Shown here in pieces: positions 1 to 7,815 of a stretch of DNA of 64,000 nt. Origin of the DNA: an uncultured Prevotellaceae bacterium (GTDB lineage: Bacteria > Bacteroidota > Bacteroidia > Bacteroidales > Bacteroidaceae); the NCBI GenBank assembly GCA_902770635.1, contig CACXTX010000001.1:1-64000 (forward strand), given 5' to 3'. Positions within the stretch are counted from its first letter, which is position 1. Every line of letters begins with the position of its first letter. The translations under genes were made by a program, and so were the position numbers. Under the pieces are notes generated by a model. That model did not search any database, was not told the DNA's origin, and saw nothing but the letters and a program-made list of their open reading frames with translations.

Positions 1-4
1 TTTT

Positions 5-1231
5 TCATTTTTTTGTTTTACTTTTTCCAAAGTTGGTTGTACGAAGTAGCATTTCAGCCTTTTCTATCATCTCCTTTAATTGCTGGGTAGGCGTTTCTTC
101 CTTGCGAGCCAGATTAAGGAACTTCTCATAGTAGGTTTTAGCCATTTGGCCATCGGGGAGATAATAGTAGTAGGCACTGGCGATGTTATAATAGGTAGCT
201 ATGGAGGATGGATTATAAGCCAGGTGCTCTTTCCATGCTTCTATGGCTTTGTCGTAGTGCTCCGTTAAATAGTATGCTTCACCTTTCGAAAGCGTAATGG
301 CTTTCATGGTGGTGGTATCTGGCAACAATAGTTGGTTGGCAAGATCCAGATAGCCAAGCCCTTCTTCAAATCGCTTGGTGTCAACACAGACAACTCCCAG
401 TCGCCATGCACAATTTGCGTGTTGCATCTTGCTGAGCCACAGGGCAGGTTTCAGACATTGATAAGCACGCTCCAAAAAGTTAGTCTTGGTATAGCACATG
501 CCAGCAGAATAGAGGGTGTTAAACGTAGAATCGCCCTGCTCTAACAGTCGTTCGTATATCTTTGTGGCTTTCGGAAACTGGCGATCAACGAAATAAGCAT
601 CGGCCAAGGCACGATTAACCTCAATATTGGCAGTATCAACTTTACAATACTGTTCGGCACACGCAATGCCGTTCTGTGGCTGTTCCGTTTGGGTAAAGGC
701 AAGGGTGAGACCAGCCACCATCTCTCCGTCCATGGGATAGCGTCCCACCAACTGACTTGCCCAATAGATGAACGACCCTATATCGTCTTGTTTCTTATAA
801 CTGTAGGCTAACTGACGGAAAGAGTCATGGGAGAGGCTGTCCTCTGGAGTAATTTTCAACAACTCAGAACACTGGAAATAGCAGGCTCGCTTGTAATAAC
901 AATCTGCGAGCTTAGCTGAGATATAATAAGGAACCGTTGCACTTTTTACAGCTCCTGCTATCAAGCGGTCTATTATCTTATCAGCTTCTTCCTGAGGCAA
1001 CTTGTCAAGGTCTTCTATTGGAAGTTTCAGGGTGTCTTCGGCCTGTTTACCCGCAACGGCCTTTCCTAATTCGTATGCCCGTTGATAATACTTCAATGCC
1101 TCGAAAGTATTGTATTGCCGCATACAGCTATCTCCTGCCTCCATACAAATCTTGAGGGAGTCAATTTCCTCGGCTTTTGAGACTATCGTCAGCAGAAGCA
1201 TTGCAAAAAAAAGTGTGAGTTTTCTGTTCAT
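5..1231 (-). CDS. TPR-repeat secreted protein
   Basis: 408 residues. The N-terminus (MNRKLTLFFAMLLLTIVSKA) is a signal peptide, so the protein is exported, probably to the periplasm. The remainder is helical with tetratricopeptide-like repeats, for example around ALADAYFVDRQFPKATKIYERLLEQ and in the last 100 residues (YLTEHYDKAIEAWKEH, YYNIASAYYYYLPDGQMAKTYYEKFL). TPR proteins usually mediate protein-protein contacts; no catalytic motif is visible. The start codon overlaps the stop of the upstream TlpA-like gene by 4 nt, so the two are translationally coupled, and it is the last gene of the blaI-blaR1-like operon. The partner is not known. Confidence 0.75.
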   Translation of the reverse strand: MNRKLTLFFAMLLLTIVSKAEEIDSLKICMEAGDSCMRQYNTFEALKYYQRAYELGKAVAGKQAEDTLKLPIEDLDKLPQEEADKIIDRLIAGAVKSATVPYYISAKLADCYYKRACYFQCSELLKITPEDSLSHDSFRQLAYSYKKQDDIGSFIYWASQLVGRYPMDGEMVAGLTLAFTQTEQPQNGIACAEQYCKVDTANIEVNRALADAYFVDRQFPKATKIYERLLEQGDSTFNTLYSAGMCYTKTNFLERAYQCLKPALWLSKMQHANCAWRLGVVCVDTKRFEEGLGYLDLANQLLLPDTTTMKAITLSKGEAYYLTEHYDKAIEAWKEHLAYNPSSIATYYNIASAYYYYLPDGQMAKTYYEKFLNLARKEETPTQQLKEMIEKAEMLLRTTNFGKSKTKK

Positions 1232-2004
1232 AATGATTCTGCTTCAGCTTCTTTAATCTTCGCTAAAAGTTTTTCGCGCTTCGTCTCATTGGTGCCTTGG
1301 ACAGCATGGCGGACGATGCCACGTTTGTCAACAACGATGGTAAGGGGAAAACCCTCGGTGCCAACCCACGCCATCATATCCTTTGCCTCGACGAGGTGCG
1401 TCCATGTGAAGTGGTGTTTGTCGGTGATGCGCTTTGCTGTTTCAGCATCGTGGTATGTAGCTGAAAAGAACATTACGTCAGGCAGTTGTTCCTTCCACTT
1501 GGAAAGGATAGGCATCTCGGCACGGCAGGGACCACAGCCAGAGTACCAGAGGTTAATCACCATGACGTGGCCTCGGATGCTGTCGCTTGTCCATGTGCGT
1601 CCTTCTATATCCTTCTCTGAGAACTGCGGGAACGGCTCACCCTCCTTGGGCGAATACCAAGTGCCGTCGGCCTTTACACCTGCCTGCGTCAACTCGTGCA
1701 TGGTGCTCATCATATTAATACCATTAAGAAACTGGTTGGCATTGTGAACCTGCTCGCGCGGAATGGCTTTGCGAATGAGCGACTTGGGCAGTGTGGCGTT
1801 GACGTTGATGACAACAACACTATTACCTTCTTTATCTTTCAGTCGCATCAGTGTTTTCTCGCCATCAGGCAACTGAGGCATTTCGCGGAAGAAATAGCCG
1901 TTGGAAAGGAACTTGGGAATTACTGTATCGGCACGCTCTTCCTGTGCTGAAACAGCCAAGGGAAGTAGTGCGAGTAGAATGGCGAATACTATAATATGTT
2001 TCAT
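1228..2004 (-). CDS. TlpA-like thiol-disulfide oxidoreductase
   Basis: 258 residues with a signal peptide ending near VSAQ. The C-terminal half (from about residue 120) is a thioredoxin/redoxin fold with the active site GCGPC at Cys157-x-x-Cys160, preceded by the typical VMVINLWYS strand. The N-terminal 110 residues are an unassigned cap seen in Bacteroidetes members of this family. The expected role is reduction or isomerisation of exported thiols in the periplasm. It lies 36 nt after the GLPGLI gene and overlaps the TPR gene by 4 nt, so it belongs to the operon starting at blaI. The fold is clear; the substrate is unknown. Confidence 0.85.
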   Translation of the reverse strand: MKHIIVFAILLALLPLAVSAQEERADTVIPKFLSNGYFFREMPQLPDGEKTLMRLKDKEGNSVVVINVNATLPKSLIRKAIPREQVHNANQFLNGINMMSTMHELTQAGVKADGTWYSPKEGEPFPQFSEKDIEGRTWTSDSIRGHVMVINLWYSGCGPCRAEMPILSKWKEQLPDVMFFSATYHDAETAKRITDKHHFTWTHLVEAKDMMAWVGTEGFPLTIVVDKRGIVRHAVQGTNETKREKLLAKIKEAEAESL

Positions 2005-2040
2005 TTTTCAATTTCTTTTCTGTAAATGATTCTGTCTTTA

Positions 2041-2937
2041 TTACTTTGTCGCTTTTTCGTATAATATGGCCGTATGATGAAGAGCCTCCATCACCTTGCC
2101 GTTCTTTGTCACTTGTAGGGTTTGCGCAGACTTGATATCAGGAGTGCTCATCGCTCCACCATGTATCTCCTCTATAAAAGCCGTAGGGTCATATTTCTCT
2201 AATTTCATCAGTTCTAATGCATGCTCAAGACGATACGTATCAAGAATGTCGGATTCCATTCTGAGCACAGGTGAGGCATTCTTTTTAACGAGAAAGATTC
2301 CATACTTTGTATCCTTTTCAATCTTCTTGCAATTGAAGGAAAGTTTTCCTTCTGCCTCATCAGCTTTAAGCACTAACCCTGGCAAACCGCAGAATTTCCA
2401 AGGCCCATCACTGTATTGCAAAAGCGGCGAATACCATACTGTCCATATACGACCACGAAAACTTGTTTTTGCTTTCTTGCAAGGATAACCACAGACTACA
2501 GAATCTTCATCTATCAGTTGCCAATCAAAAAGTCCTTCCATTTTGTCGCGAACTGAGATGTGTCCATGAGTAAAAAACATATATCCTTGTTTGGGCAGGT
2601 TCTTTACGACTTGATACTCCAACCATGTGTAACCCCTATAAGGATGGTTAAGGCTTTCTGGACTGCCAAGGACGAGACCGTTATCTTTTATCCATTCAAT
2701 GATGACACTCCTAAACTGTGAAGAATGGCTACCAATGTCAAGGCGCATCAGGTCTTTGTCTTTCTTTGCGATTTCCTCTACCTGTTGGGAAACGACCTCG
2801 TATGTCACCGAAAGCAACGCATGATCATCGGCATGCTGTTCCACTCGCTTCTGCGGGGAAGACGAACATGAAGCCCCCACCGCTAACGGCAGGACCGTCA
2901 GCAGGGCGAGGGTGAACAATGTTAGGAATTTGTTCAT
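2041..2937 (-). CDS. GLPGLI family protein
   Basis: 298 residues. The N-terminus is a signal sequence ending in GASCSSS, which looks like a lipobox (Ala-Ser-Cys). The family motif appears as GLPGLVLKADEAEG, in the usual context of PWKFCGLPGL. GLPGLI proteins are Bacteroidetes exported proteins of unknown function. They are often encoded near TonB-dependent receptors or, as here, near M56/BlaR1-type sensors. It is 18 nt downstream of the blaR1-like gene, so the sensor probably controls it. No enzymatic motif is visible. Confidence 0.85.
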   Translation of the reverse strand: MNKFLTLFTLALLTVLPLAVGASCSSSPQKRVEQHADDHALLSVTYEVVSQQVEEIAKKDKDLMRLDIGSHSSQFRSVIIEWIKDNGLVLGSPESLNHPYRGYTWLEYQVVKNLPKQGYMFFTHGHISVRDKMEGLFDWQLIDEDSVVCGYPCKKAKTSFRGRIWTVWYSPLLQYSDGPWKFCGLPGLVLKADEAEGKLSFNCKKIEKDTKYGIFLVKKNASPVLRMESDILDTYRLEHALELMKLEKYDPTAFIEEIHGGAMSTPDIKSAQTLQVTKNGKVMEALHHTAILYEKATK

Positions 2938-2955
2938 TATGAATAGAGAGTGTGT

Positions 2956-4467
2956 TTATTCCTTTTTCTTGGTCGTGATGATAATTTTCTTGGGCTGTCC
3001 GTTTTCACCCTTTTCGATGTGCATGCTCTGGATGTCGCCTGGGGGGATGCTGCCAATCTCGGAGTCGTCGGCCACCTTGCCGTCTATCTCCAAGATGTAC
3101 TTTTCCTCTTTCGCCTTTACGTCATTGCCTTGCAGCTTGAAGGTAATGGGCACGGTGTATTTCACGCGAACGGGCTCGCCATTCTGCTTGCCAGGCATCC
3201 AGTTGGGCATACTTCCAATGACGCGCAGTGCCTCGGCATCCAACGAAGGATGGATGCTTCTTGCGATACAAGCCTCGGTAATGCTACCGTCCTTTTCAAC
3301 CACAAAACTGGCGATGACACGCCCTTGAACGCCAGCCTTGTGTGCCTCCACGGGATACTTGACGTTCTGAGACAGGAACTGCATCAGGGCAGCAGGACCG
3401 CCAGGGAACTGGGGCATCTGCTCAACCACGTCGAAGGCTTTTACTTCTTTTTCCACTTTTATTGCGTTAGGCATTTCCACGGGCTTCACTTCTTTCTGGG
3501 CATCAGGGGCTTGTTCCACCACCACAATCTCGTTGACTGGTCCCATTTTGACCGTTGCGTTCTTCTTGCCCTTCTTGATGAACTTCTTCTGAGGCTGTTG
3601 GTAAACCACGTTGGTAACGGTCTCGGCGTTGAGGGCTAAGGCAATGCCCACGATGGGCAGGAGGGCGAGCAACTTCAGCAGATGACTGCCCTGCGATTTC
3701 TTATGTAACATCATACGGATTCTGTTTTTGAGGGTACTGTGACTGATGCCATTAGCAATGGAGTACCCGCCAATGCTAGCAGCTTTTGTGATTAACAGGT
3801 ATTGGTATTGACGCGCATTGAACCCCTGGGAGAGTACTGCACCGTCGGCCTCGTATTCGTGGATGGCGCGCAAGTCCTGGCGCAGCATCCACATGGCGGG
3901 GTTGAACCACTGGAGGGCGGTGAGGGTATCAACGAGCAACACGTCCCACGAATGACGCAGGCGGATGTGTCCCCGTTCATGAGCCAGCACAGCATCGTTG
4001 TGCTCGGCATAGTCTTGACGATTCATGACGATATAGTGCATCCAACTGAAGGGCGACACCTGATTGTCTGTGACGCACACCACGATGCCGTCTTCTTGCG
4101 GATGATGCTCGCTGTTCTTGATAAGCAGCACAACTCTCCACACCGACAGCAGCATATAGCCTAACGTCAGCACCATACCTATTATAAATAAGGTGGGGAG
4201 AAGGATGTGCAACCAAAGTGGCTGAGACTTCTCAACTACTATAGCTTGCAAGTCGCCTACATCCACCGTTGGCAAGGCAGTCACCGTTACCGTCTTGTGC
4301 ATCGTGATGATACACAAGGGCAGGACGAAGGAAACTACAGACGTGGTCAAGAGCACGATACGGTTGACCCGATGGAACGTTTCACGACTGAGCATCAGCC
4401 TGTAGAACATATAGAACACGGCTATCAGCACAGCTACTTTGGCATCGTATATCAGAAAATCGATCAT
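2956..4467 (-). CDS. BlaR1-type M56 metallopeptidase fused to a TonB C-terminal domain
   Basis: 503 residues. Membrane segments lie near residues 10-25, 35-55 and 88-115. The M56 peptidase core follows, with the zinc site HERGH (His163, Glu164, His167) and a downstream HEYEAD (acidic ligand near 204-206). A further membrane segment lies near 255-270. Residues about 345-445 match the TonB C-terminal domain (QMPQFPGG, VKYPVEAHKAGVQGRV, PNWMPGKQNGEPV). The last 45 residues (ILEIDGKVADDSEIG, DIQSMHIEKG) resemble the short plug-like motif of TonB-dependent receptors. In BlaR1 and MecR1 the peptidase relays an envelope signal to a BlaI repressor, and a blaI homologue lies 12 nt upstream. The TonB part suggests a cell-envelope role, but this is inference. 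Confidence 0.88.
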   Translation of the reverse strand: MIDFLIYDAKVAVLIAVFYMFYRLMLSRETFHRVNRIVLLTTSVVSFVLPLCIITMHKTVTVTALPTVDVGDLQAIVVEKSQPLWLHILLPTLFIIGMVLTLGYMLLSVWRVVLLIKNSEHHPQEDGIVVCVTDNQVSPFSWMHYIVMNRQDYAEHNDAVLAHERGHIRLRHSWDVLLVDTLTALQWFNPAMWMLRQDLRAIHEYEADGAVLSQGFNARQYQYLLITKAASIGGYSIANGISHSTLKNRIRMMLHKKSQGSHLLKLLALLPIVGIALALNAETVTNVVYQQPQKKFIKKGKKNATVKMGPVNEIVVVEQAPDAQKEVKPVEMPNAIKVEKEVKAFDVVEQMPQFPGGPAALMQFLSQNVKYPVEAHKAGVQGRVIASFVVEKDGSITEACIARSIHPSLDAEALRVIGSMPNWMPGKQNGEPVRVKYTVPITFKLQGNDVKAKEEKYILEIDGKVADDSEIGSIPPGDIQSMHIEKGENGQPKKIIITTKKKE

Positions 4468-4479
4468 TGCACAATTGGA

Positions 4480-4839
4480 CTATTTACTATTTTCTATTTC
4501 GGAAATCAACTCTTTCAGTTCTTCTACGCTGATCTTCTCCTCTTTGACAAAGGATGAGACGGCACTTAGATACGAGTCGTTGAAGTAGTTCTTGATAACA
4601 CCAGCAATGCTGGAACGCCCATATTCCTTTTCCGAGACAACGGGATAGTACTGGTAGGTATTACCAAACTGCCTGTGATCCAAGAATCCATTCTTTTCCA
4701 GGATGCGTACCATCGTGGACAGCGTATTGAAATGCGGACGGGGTTCTGCATAATGCTCCAAGAGTTCACGCACAAACATAGGACCGTTCTGCCAATACAA
4801 ATCCATGATCTCCTTTTCTTTATTCGTTAGCTTTTTCAT
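4480..4839 (-). CDS. BlaI/MecI/CopY family transcriptional repressor
   Basis: 119 residues, the usual length for the family. It has an N-terminal winged helix (LTNKEKEIMDLYWQNGPMFVRELLEHY, then HFNTLSTMVRILEKNGFLDH as the recognition region) and a C-terminal dimerisation helix. These repressors dissociate after cleavage signalled by a partner M56 peptidase, and that partner is the next gene, 12 nt downstream. Two near-palindromic sites lie 64-103 nt upstream and probably mediate autoregulation of the five-gene operon. The inducing signal is unknown. Confidence 0.92.
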   Translation of the reverse strand: MKKLTNKEKEIMDLYWQNGPMFVRELLEHYAEPRPHFNTLSTMVRILEKNGFLDHRQFGNTYQYYPVVSEKEYGRSSIAGVIKNYFNDSYLSAVSSFVKEEKISVEELKELISEIENSK

Positions 4840-4902
4840 GTTGTTCTTGTTTTAAGTGTAAGTAGTCAATTACGCGTCTTTTTCAATATCTGAGTGCAAA
4901 GT

Positions 4903-4942
4903 AACTAAAAGTTTTCGTTATATGCAACTAAACGTTTTAGTT
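4903..4942 (-). promoter_or_regulatory. Candidate paired BlaI operators upstream of blaI
   Basis: Two similar dyads lie 23 bp apart start to start: AACTAAAAGTTTTCGTT (4903-4919) and AACTAAACGTTTTAGTT (4926-4942). The second is nearly perfectly symmetric around AACTAAA/TTTAGTT. They sit just upstream of a weak -7-like element on the minus strand (TTACTTTGC near 4897-4905), where a BlaI dimer would be expected to bind. The assignment rests on symmetry and position only. Confidence 0.5.
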
Positions 4943-5092
4943 TTTAAAGAAAATTAATTAGTTTATCGGCAAGATTAACAAAAATTACAGGACGTAAGTA
5001 TGTTCAGATGGAAAACCCACAGTAGTCACCATCGTGGCCAGGTGGACAACAAGCACACAGACGGTGCCACAAGCCACGAACAGAAGTACTTT
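4943..5092. other. Intergenic stretch between divergent blaI and GH3 genes
   Basis: The 4840-5213 gap (374 bp) holds the blaI leader and operators up to 4942, then this AT-rich stretch, then the tandem and palindromic promoter module of the GH3 gene from 5093. Within 4943-5092 I see no convincing gene. The open frames that cross it continue into the repeats and lack family similarity. Confidence 0.4.
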
Positions 5093-5185
5093 CGAAAAAA
5101 ACACAAGAAAATCGAAAAAAACACAAGAAAATCGAAAAAACGCAAGAATATCTTGGTTTTTTCTTCGCTTATTCGTACTTTTGCA
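5093..5185 (+). promoter_or_regulatory. Palindromic promoter module with tandem left arm (GH3 gene)
   Basis: A 20-bp unit (CGAAAAAAACACAAGAAAAT) occurs twice exactly (5093-5112, 5113-5132) and then as a variant. Next come CTTGGTTTTTTC and the -7 box TACTTTTG at 5176-5183. The last unit pairs with the right arm (CAAGA/TCTTG, GAAAAAAC/GTTTTTTC). The same module precedes nusB, lysS, the MATE gene and corA. Confidence 0.65.
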
Positions 5186-5213
5186 ACCTAAAAAACATAA
5201 AAAACAAAAAGCA

Positions 5214-6380
5214 ATGAAAAAGAAAATACTCTGGATGCTGACCGTCATCATGACCTACGGTTTTGTAATGACATCATGTTCTAACAGCGACTCACCAGTA
5301 GTGCCGCCAACTGACGAAGTGGAAGCACTGCTGCAGAAGATGACGCTACGTGAAAAGATTGGACAGATGTTCTATATCCGCATTGAGTCGCTTGACCCCT
5401 CAATAGAATGGACTACCTACGACGACCTGGCAGCCCTTAAGAATCAAGAGATAACCATGAAGATGAGGAATACCAACGAAGAGTACCCCGTGGGCGGCAT
5501 CATCTTGTATGCATGGAACATCGAGGACGAAGCACAGTTGGGCACCATCATCCCGCAGATACGTTCGCTGAAAGGACATCCGCTGCTCTGCATTGATGAG
5601 GAAGGTGGAAGAGTGTCACGCATTGCCAACAACCCGAACTTCCACGTCAAAAAATACGCGTCGATGGCGTCTATCGGTGAAACGGGCGACCCAAAGAATG
5701 CATATGAATGCGGCAACACCATCGGTACCTACCTGAAGAAATACGACTTCGACATCGACTTTGCCCCTGTGGCTGACGTGAATACCAATCCGGACAACAT
5801 TATCATCGGTCCGCGTGCCTTCAGCGACAAGCCTGAGGTGGCAGCTCAGATGGTGACAAACTACCTGCAGGGACTGAAGGATGCGGGTATCACAGGCTGC
5901 ATCAAGCATTTCCCTGGTCATGGAGACACAACTGCCGATACCCACACGGGCTATGTACAGTCGCTGAAGACCTGGGAAGAGATGAAGAACTGTGAGATGG
6001 TGACCTTCCAGGCAGGCATACAGTGGGGTTGTGAACTTATCATGACTGCACACATCGCCGTACCAAATGTAACTGGTTCTACAGTTCCCTCCACGATGTC
6101 ACCTATCGTCTTGCAGGACAAACTGCGTGGAGAATTAGGCTATAAAAACATCATCATTACCGACGGCATGGAGATGGGCGCCATCACCCAGCACTATACC
6201 AGTGGCGAGGCGGCTGTGGGCAGCATCAAGGCTGGTGTAGATATCGTGCTGGGGCCTCGTAACTTCACCGAGGCGTTCGATGCCGTCATGGAAGCCGTGA
6301 AGAATGGCACCATCAGCGAGGAGCGCATCAACCAGAGTGTGCGTCGCATCCTGACACTCAGACTATCTATGAATCGATAA
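5214..6380 (+). CDS. Glycoside hydrolase family 3 lipoprotein (beta-N-acetylhexosaminidase-like)
   Basis: 388 residues from ATG 5214. This start is chosen because it gives a clean lipoprotein signal (MKKKILWMLT ... MTSCSNS) and lies just after the -7 box; the open frame upstream is not coding. The GH3 (NagZ-like) barrel shows KHFPGHGDT from Lys231 followed by DTHTG, the His-Asp dyad loop typical of GH3 N-acetylglucosaminidases. The nucleophile region IITDGMEMGAI has Asp317. The likely role is removal of beta-linked N-acetylhexosamine from peptidoglycan fragments or glycans at the cell surface or in the periplasm. It is a single-gene unit with its own promoter and terminator. Confidence 0.88.
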   Translation: MKKKILWMLTVIMTYGFVMTSCSNSDSPVVPPTDEVEALLQKMTLREKIGQMFYIRIESLDPSIEWTTYDDLAALKNQEITMKMRNTNEEYPVGGIILYAWNIEDEAQLGTIIPQIRSLKGHPLLCIDEEGGRVSRIANNPNFHVKKYASMASIGETGDPKNAYECGNTIGTYLKKYDFDIDFAPVADVNTNPDNIIIGPRAFSDKPEVAAQMVTNYLQGLKDAGITGCIKHFPGHGDTTADTHTGYVQSLKTWEEMKNCEMVTFQAGIQWGCELIMTAHIAVPNVTGSTVPSTMSPIVLQDKLRGELGYKNIIITDGMEMGAITQHYTSGEAAVGSIKAGVDIVLGPRNFTEAFDAVMEAVKNGTISEERINQSVRRILTLRLSMNR

Positions 6381-6417
6381 CGATATAAACTAAGGTAGCA
6401 ATATAGTAATCGAGTAA

Positions 6418-6446
6418 AGACACCCCGTTATGGAGTGTCTTTTTTC
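6418..6446 (+). terminator. Rho-independent terminator after GH3 gene
   Basis: AGACACCCC and GGAGTGTCT form a 9-bp stem with one mismatch and a GTTAT loop, followed by a T-run at 6440-6445. Confidence 0.85.
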
Positions 6447-6455
6447 AGACTTCCG

Positions 6456-6510
6456 CTCGAAAAAACACAAGAAAATCTTGGTTTTTTCCTCGCTTATTCG
6501 TACCTTTGCA
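6456..6510 (+). promoter_or_regulatory. Palindromic promoter module (nusB operon)
   Basis: Inverted arms GAAAAAACACAAGA and TCTTGGTTTTTTC pair with a single bulge. CTCGCTTATTCG and the -7 box TACCTTTG (6501-6508) follow. This is a close copy of the module at 5133-5185. Confidence 0.75.
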
Positions 6511-7447
6511 CCTGATAAGAGTATCAAATAGCTATTTTAGAAAGAAATTAACCTATGCGTACTATCAGAATGGAAGTAAAAACATTGAATCAGCAGAAAA
6601 AGAGCTGGTATTTAGTCTGTCAAAAGCCTATGACCTCTATAATTATCTGTTGGCTTTGATTGTTGGAATCACTCAGGAGTCGCGCAGACATCTTGAGGTT
6701 GCCCAGTCACGTGCCAAGCGTGAAGGAACAGAGATGCCTTCTCAAAAATTCTCTGACAACCGCTTTGCCATGCAACTGGAAAGCAACAAGATGCTAAACG
6801 AGTTCATGGAGAACCAGAAAACCACATGGAATGACGAACCCGAATTCTTGAGAAAGATATACTTGCAGATTACCGAAAGCGAAATCTACAAGGAATACAT
6901 GGCCTCCAAGGAAGACAGCTACGACGCCGATCGTGAGTTGTGGCGCAAGTTGTATCGCACACTCATACAGAACAACGACAGCCTGGATGCCCTGTTGGAA
7001 GAGAAGAGCCTCTACTGGAACGACGACAAGGAGGTTGTTGACACCTTTGTCCTGAAAACCATCAAGCGTTTTGAAGAAAAGAACCAGGCTAACCAGGAGT
7101 TGTTGCCTGAATACGACAATCTGGAAGACAAAGACTATGCCCGCAAGCTGTTCCGTGCTGCCATTATGAATGCCGACGAGTATCAACGCTACATGAGCGA
7201 GACCTCGCGCAACTGGGATTTCTCCCGTTTGGCTTATATGGACATTGTCATCATGCAGATAGCCATCGCTGAGATGATGACCTTCCCCACCATTCCCGTG
7301 AATGTCACCATCAATGAATATGTAGAGATTTCCAAACTCTACTCTACCCCTCGCAGCGCTGGCTACATCAATGGCATGCTTGATGCCATTGCACGCCATC
7401 TTGTCGCAACGGGCAAATTGTTAAAGCATATTGAAGATAAACGTTAA
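6506..7447 (+). CDS. nusB: Transcription antitermination factor NusB (start unresolved)
   Basis: About 310 residues, the long Bacteroidales form of NusB: an N-terminal extension with EKELVFSLSKAYDLYNYLLALIV, and a C-terminal NusB core with MDIVIMQIAIAEMMTFPTIP, VTINEYVEISKLYSTPRSAGYINGMLDAIA. NusB binds boxA RNA with NusE and supports rRNA antitermination. The frame has no ATG or GTG before residue about 77. The first possible start (TTG 6506) lies inside the -7 box and cannot be on the transcript; CTG 6512 would be at the very 5' end. The first 20 residues also fit the family poorly (RVSNSYFRKKLTYAYYQNG). The gene heads nusB-yajC-ybbR-coaE-DUF5606. Confidence 0.85.
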   Translation: MHLIRVSNSYFRKKLTYAYYQNGSKNIESAEKELVFSLSKAYDLYNYLLALIVGITQESRRHLEVAQSRAKREGTEMPSQKFSDNRFAMQLESNKMLNEFMENQKTTWNDEPEFLRKIYLQITESEIYKEYMASKEDSYDADRELWRKLYRTLIQNNDSLDALLEEKSLYWNDDKEVVDTFVLKTIKRFEEKNQANQELLPEYDNLEDKDYARKLFRAAIMNADEYQRYMSETSRNWDFSRLAYMDIVIMQIAIAEMMTFPTIPVNVTINEYVEISKLYSTPRSAGYINGMLDAIARHLVATGKLLKHIEDKR

Positions 7448-7454
7448 ATAATTA

Positions 7455-7787
7455 ATGAATATGACACAAATTTTTCTCGCTGCACAGGCCGCACAAGGCG
7501 GTGGCAGCATGACCAGTTTCCTGATTATGATGGTAGCCATTTTTGCCATCATGTACTTTTTTATGATTCGTCCACAGCAGAAGCGTCAGAAAGAGATTCA
7601 GAATTTCCAGAACACGCTGACAGAGGGTGCACAAGTAGTAACAGGCGGCGGTATCTATGGTACTGTAAAGAAGATTGACCTGGCAAACGGAATCATTGAG
7701 GTTAAGATTGCCGACGGTGTAATCATTAAGGTGGACAAGGGCTATGTCTTCAAAGACACTGCCAGCACCCCCATGCAAGGGAAGTGA
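7455..7787 (+). CDS. yajC: Preprotein translocase subunit YajC
   Basis: 110 residues, normal for YajC. One membrane segment (FLIMMVAIFAIMYFFMIRP) is followed by the family signature RPQQKRQKEIQNFQNTL and a small cytoplasmic domain (GAQVVTGGGIYGTV). YajC associates with SecDF and the Sec translocon in the inner membrane. It begins 7 nt after nusB. Its stop codon lies inside the first heptamer of the array at 7784-7811. Confidence 0.95.
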   Translation: MNMTQIFLAAQAAQGGGSMTSFLIMMVAIFAIMYFFMIRPQQKRQKEIQNFQNTLTEGAQVVTGGGIYGTVKKIDLANGIIEVKIADGVIIKVDKGYVFKDTASTPMQGK

Positions 7788-7811
7788 AGAATGAAGAGTG
7801 AAGAGTGAAGA
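7784..7811 (+). repeat. Heptamer array GTGAAGA x4 (yajC-ybbR junction)
   Basis: Units GTGAAGA, ATGAAGA, GTGAAGA, GTGAAGA make 28 nt. The array contains the yajC stop and ends 4 nt before the ybbR ATG. The same heptamer recurs inside guaD at 38517-38544. Confidence 0.9.
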
Positions 7812-7815
7812 GTGC

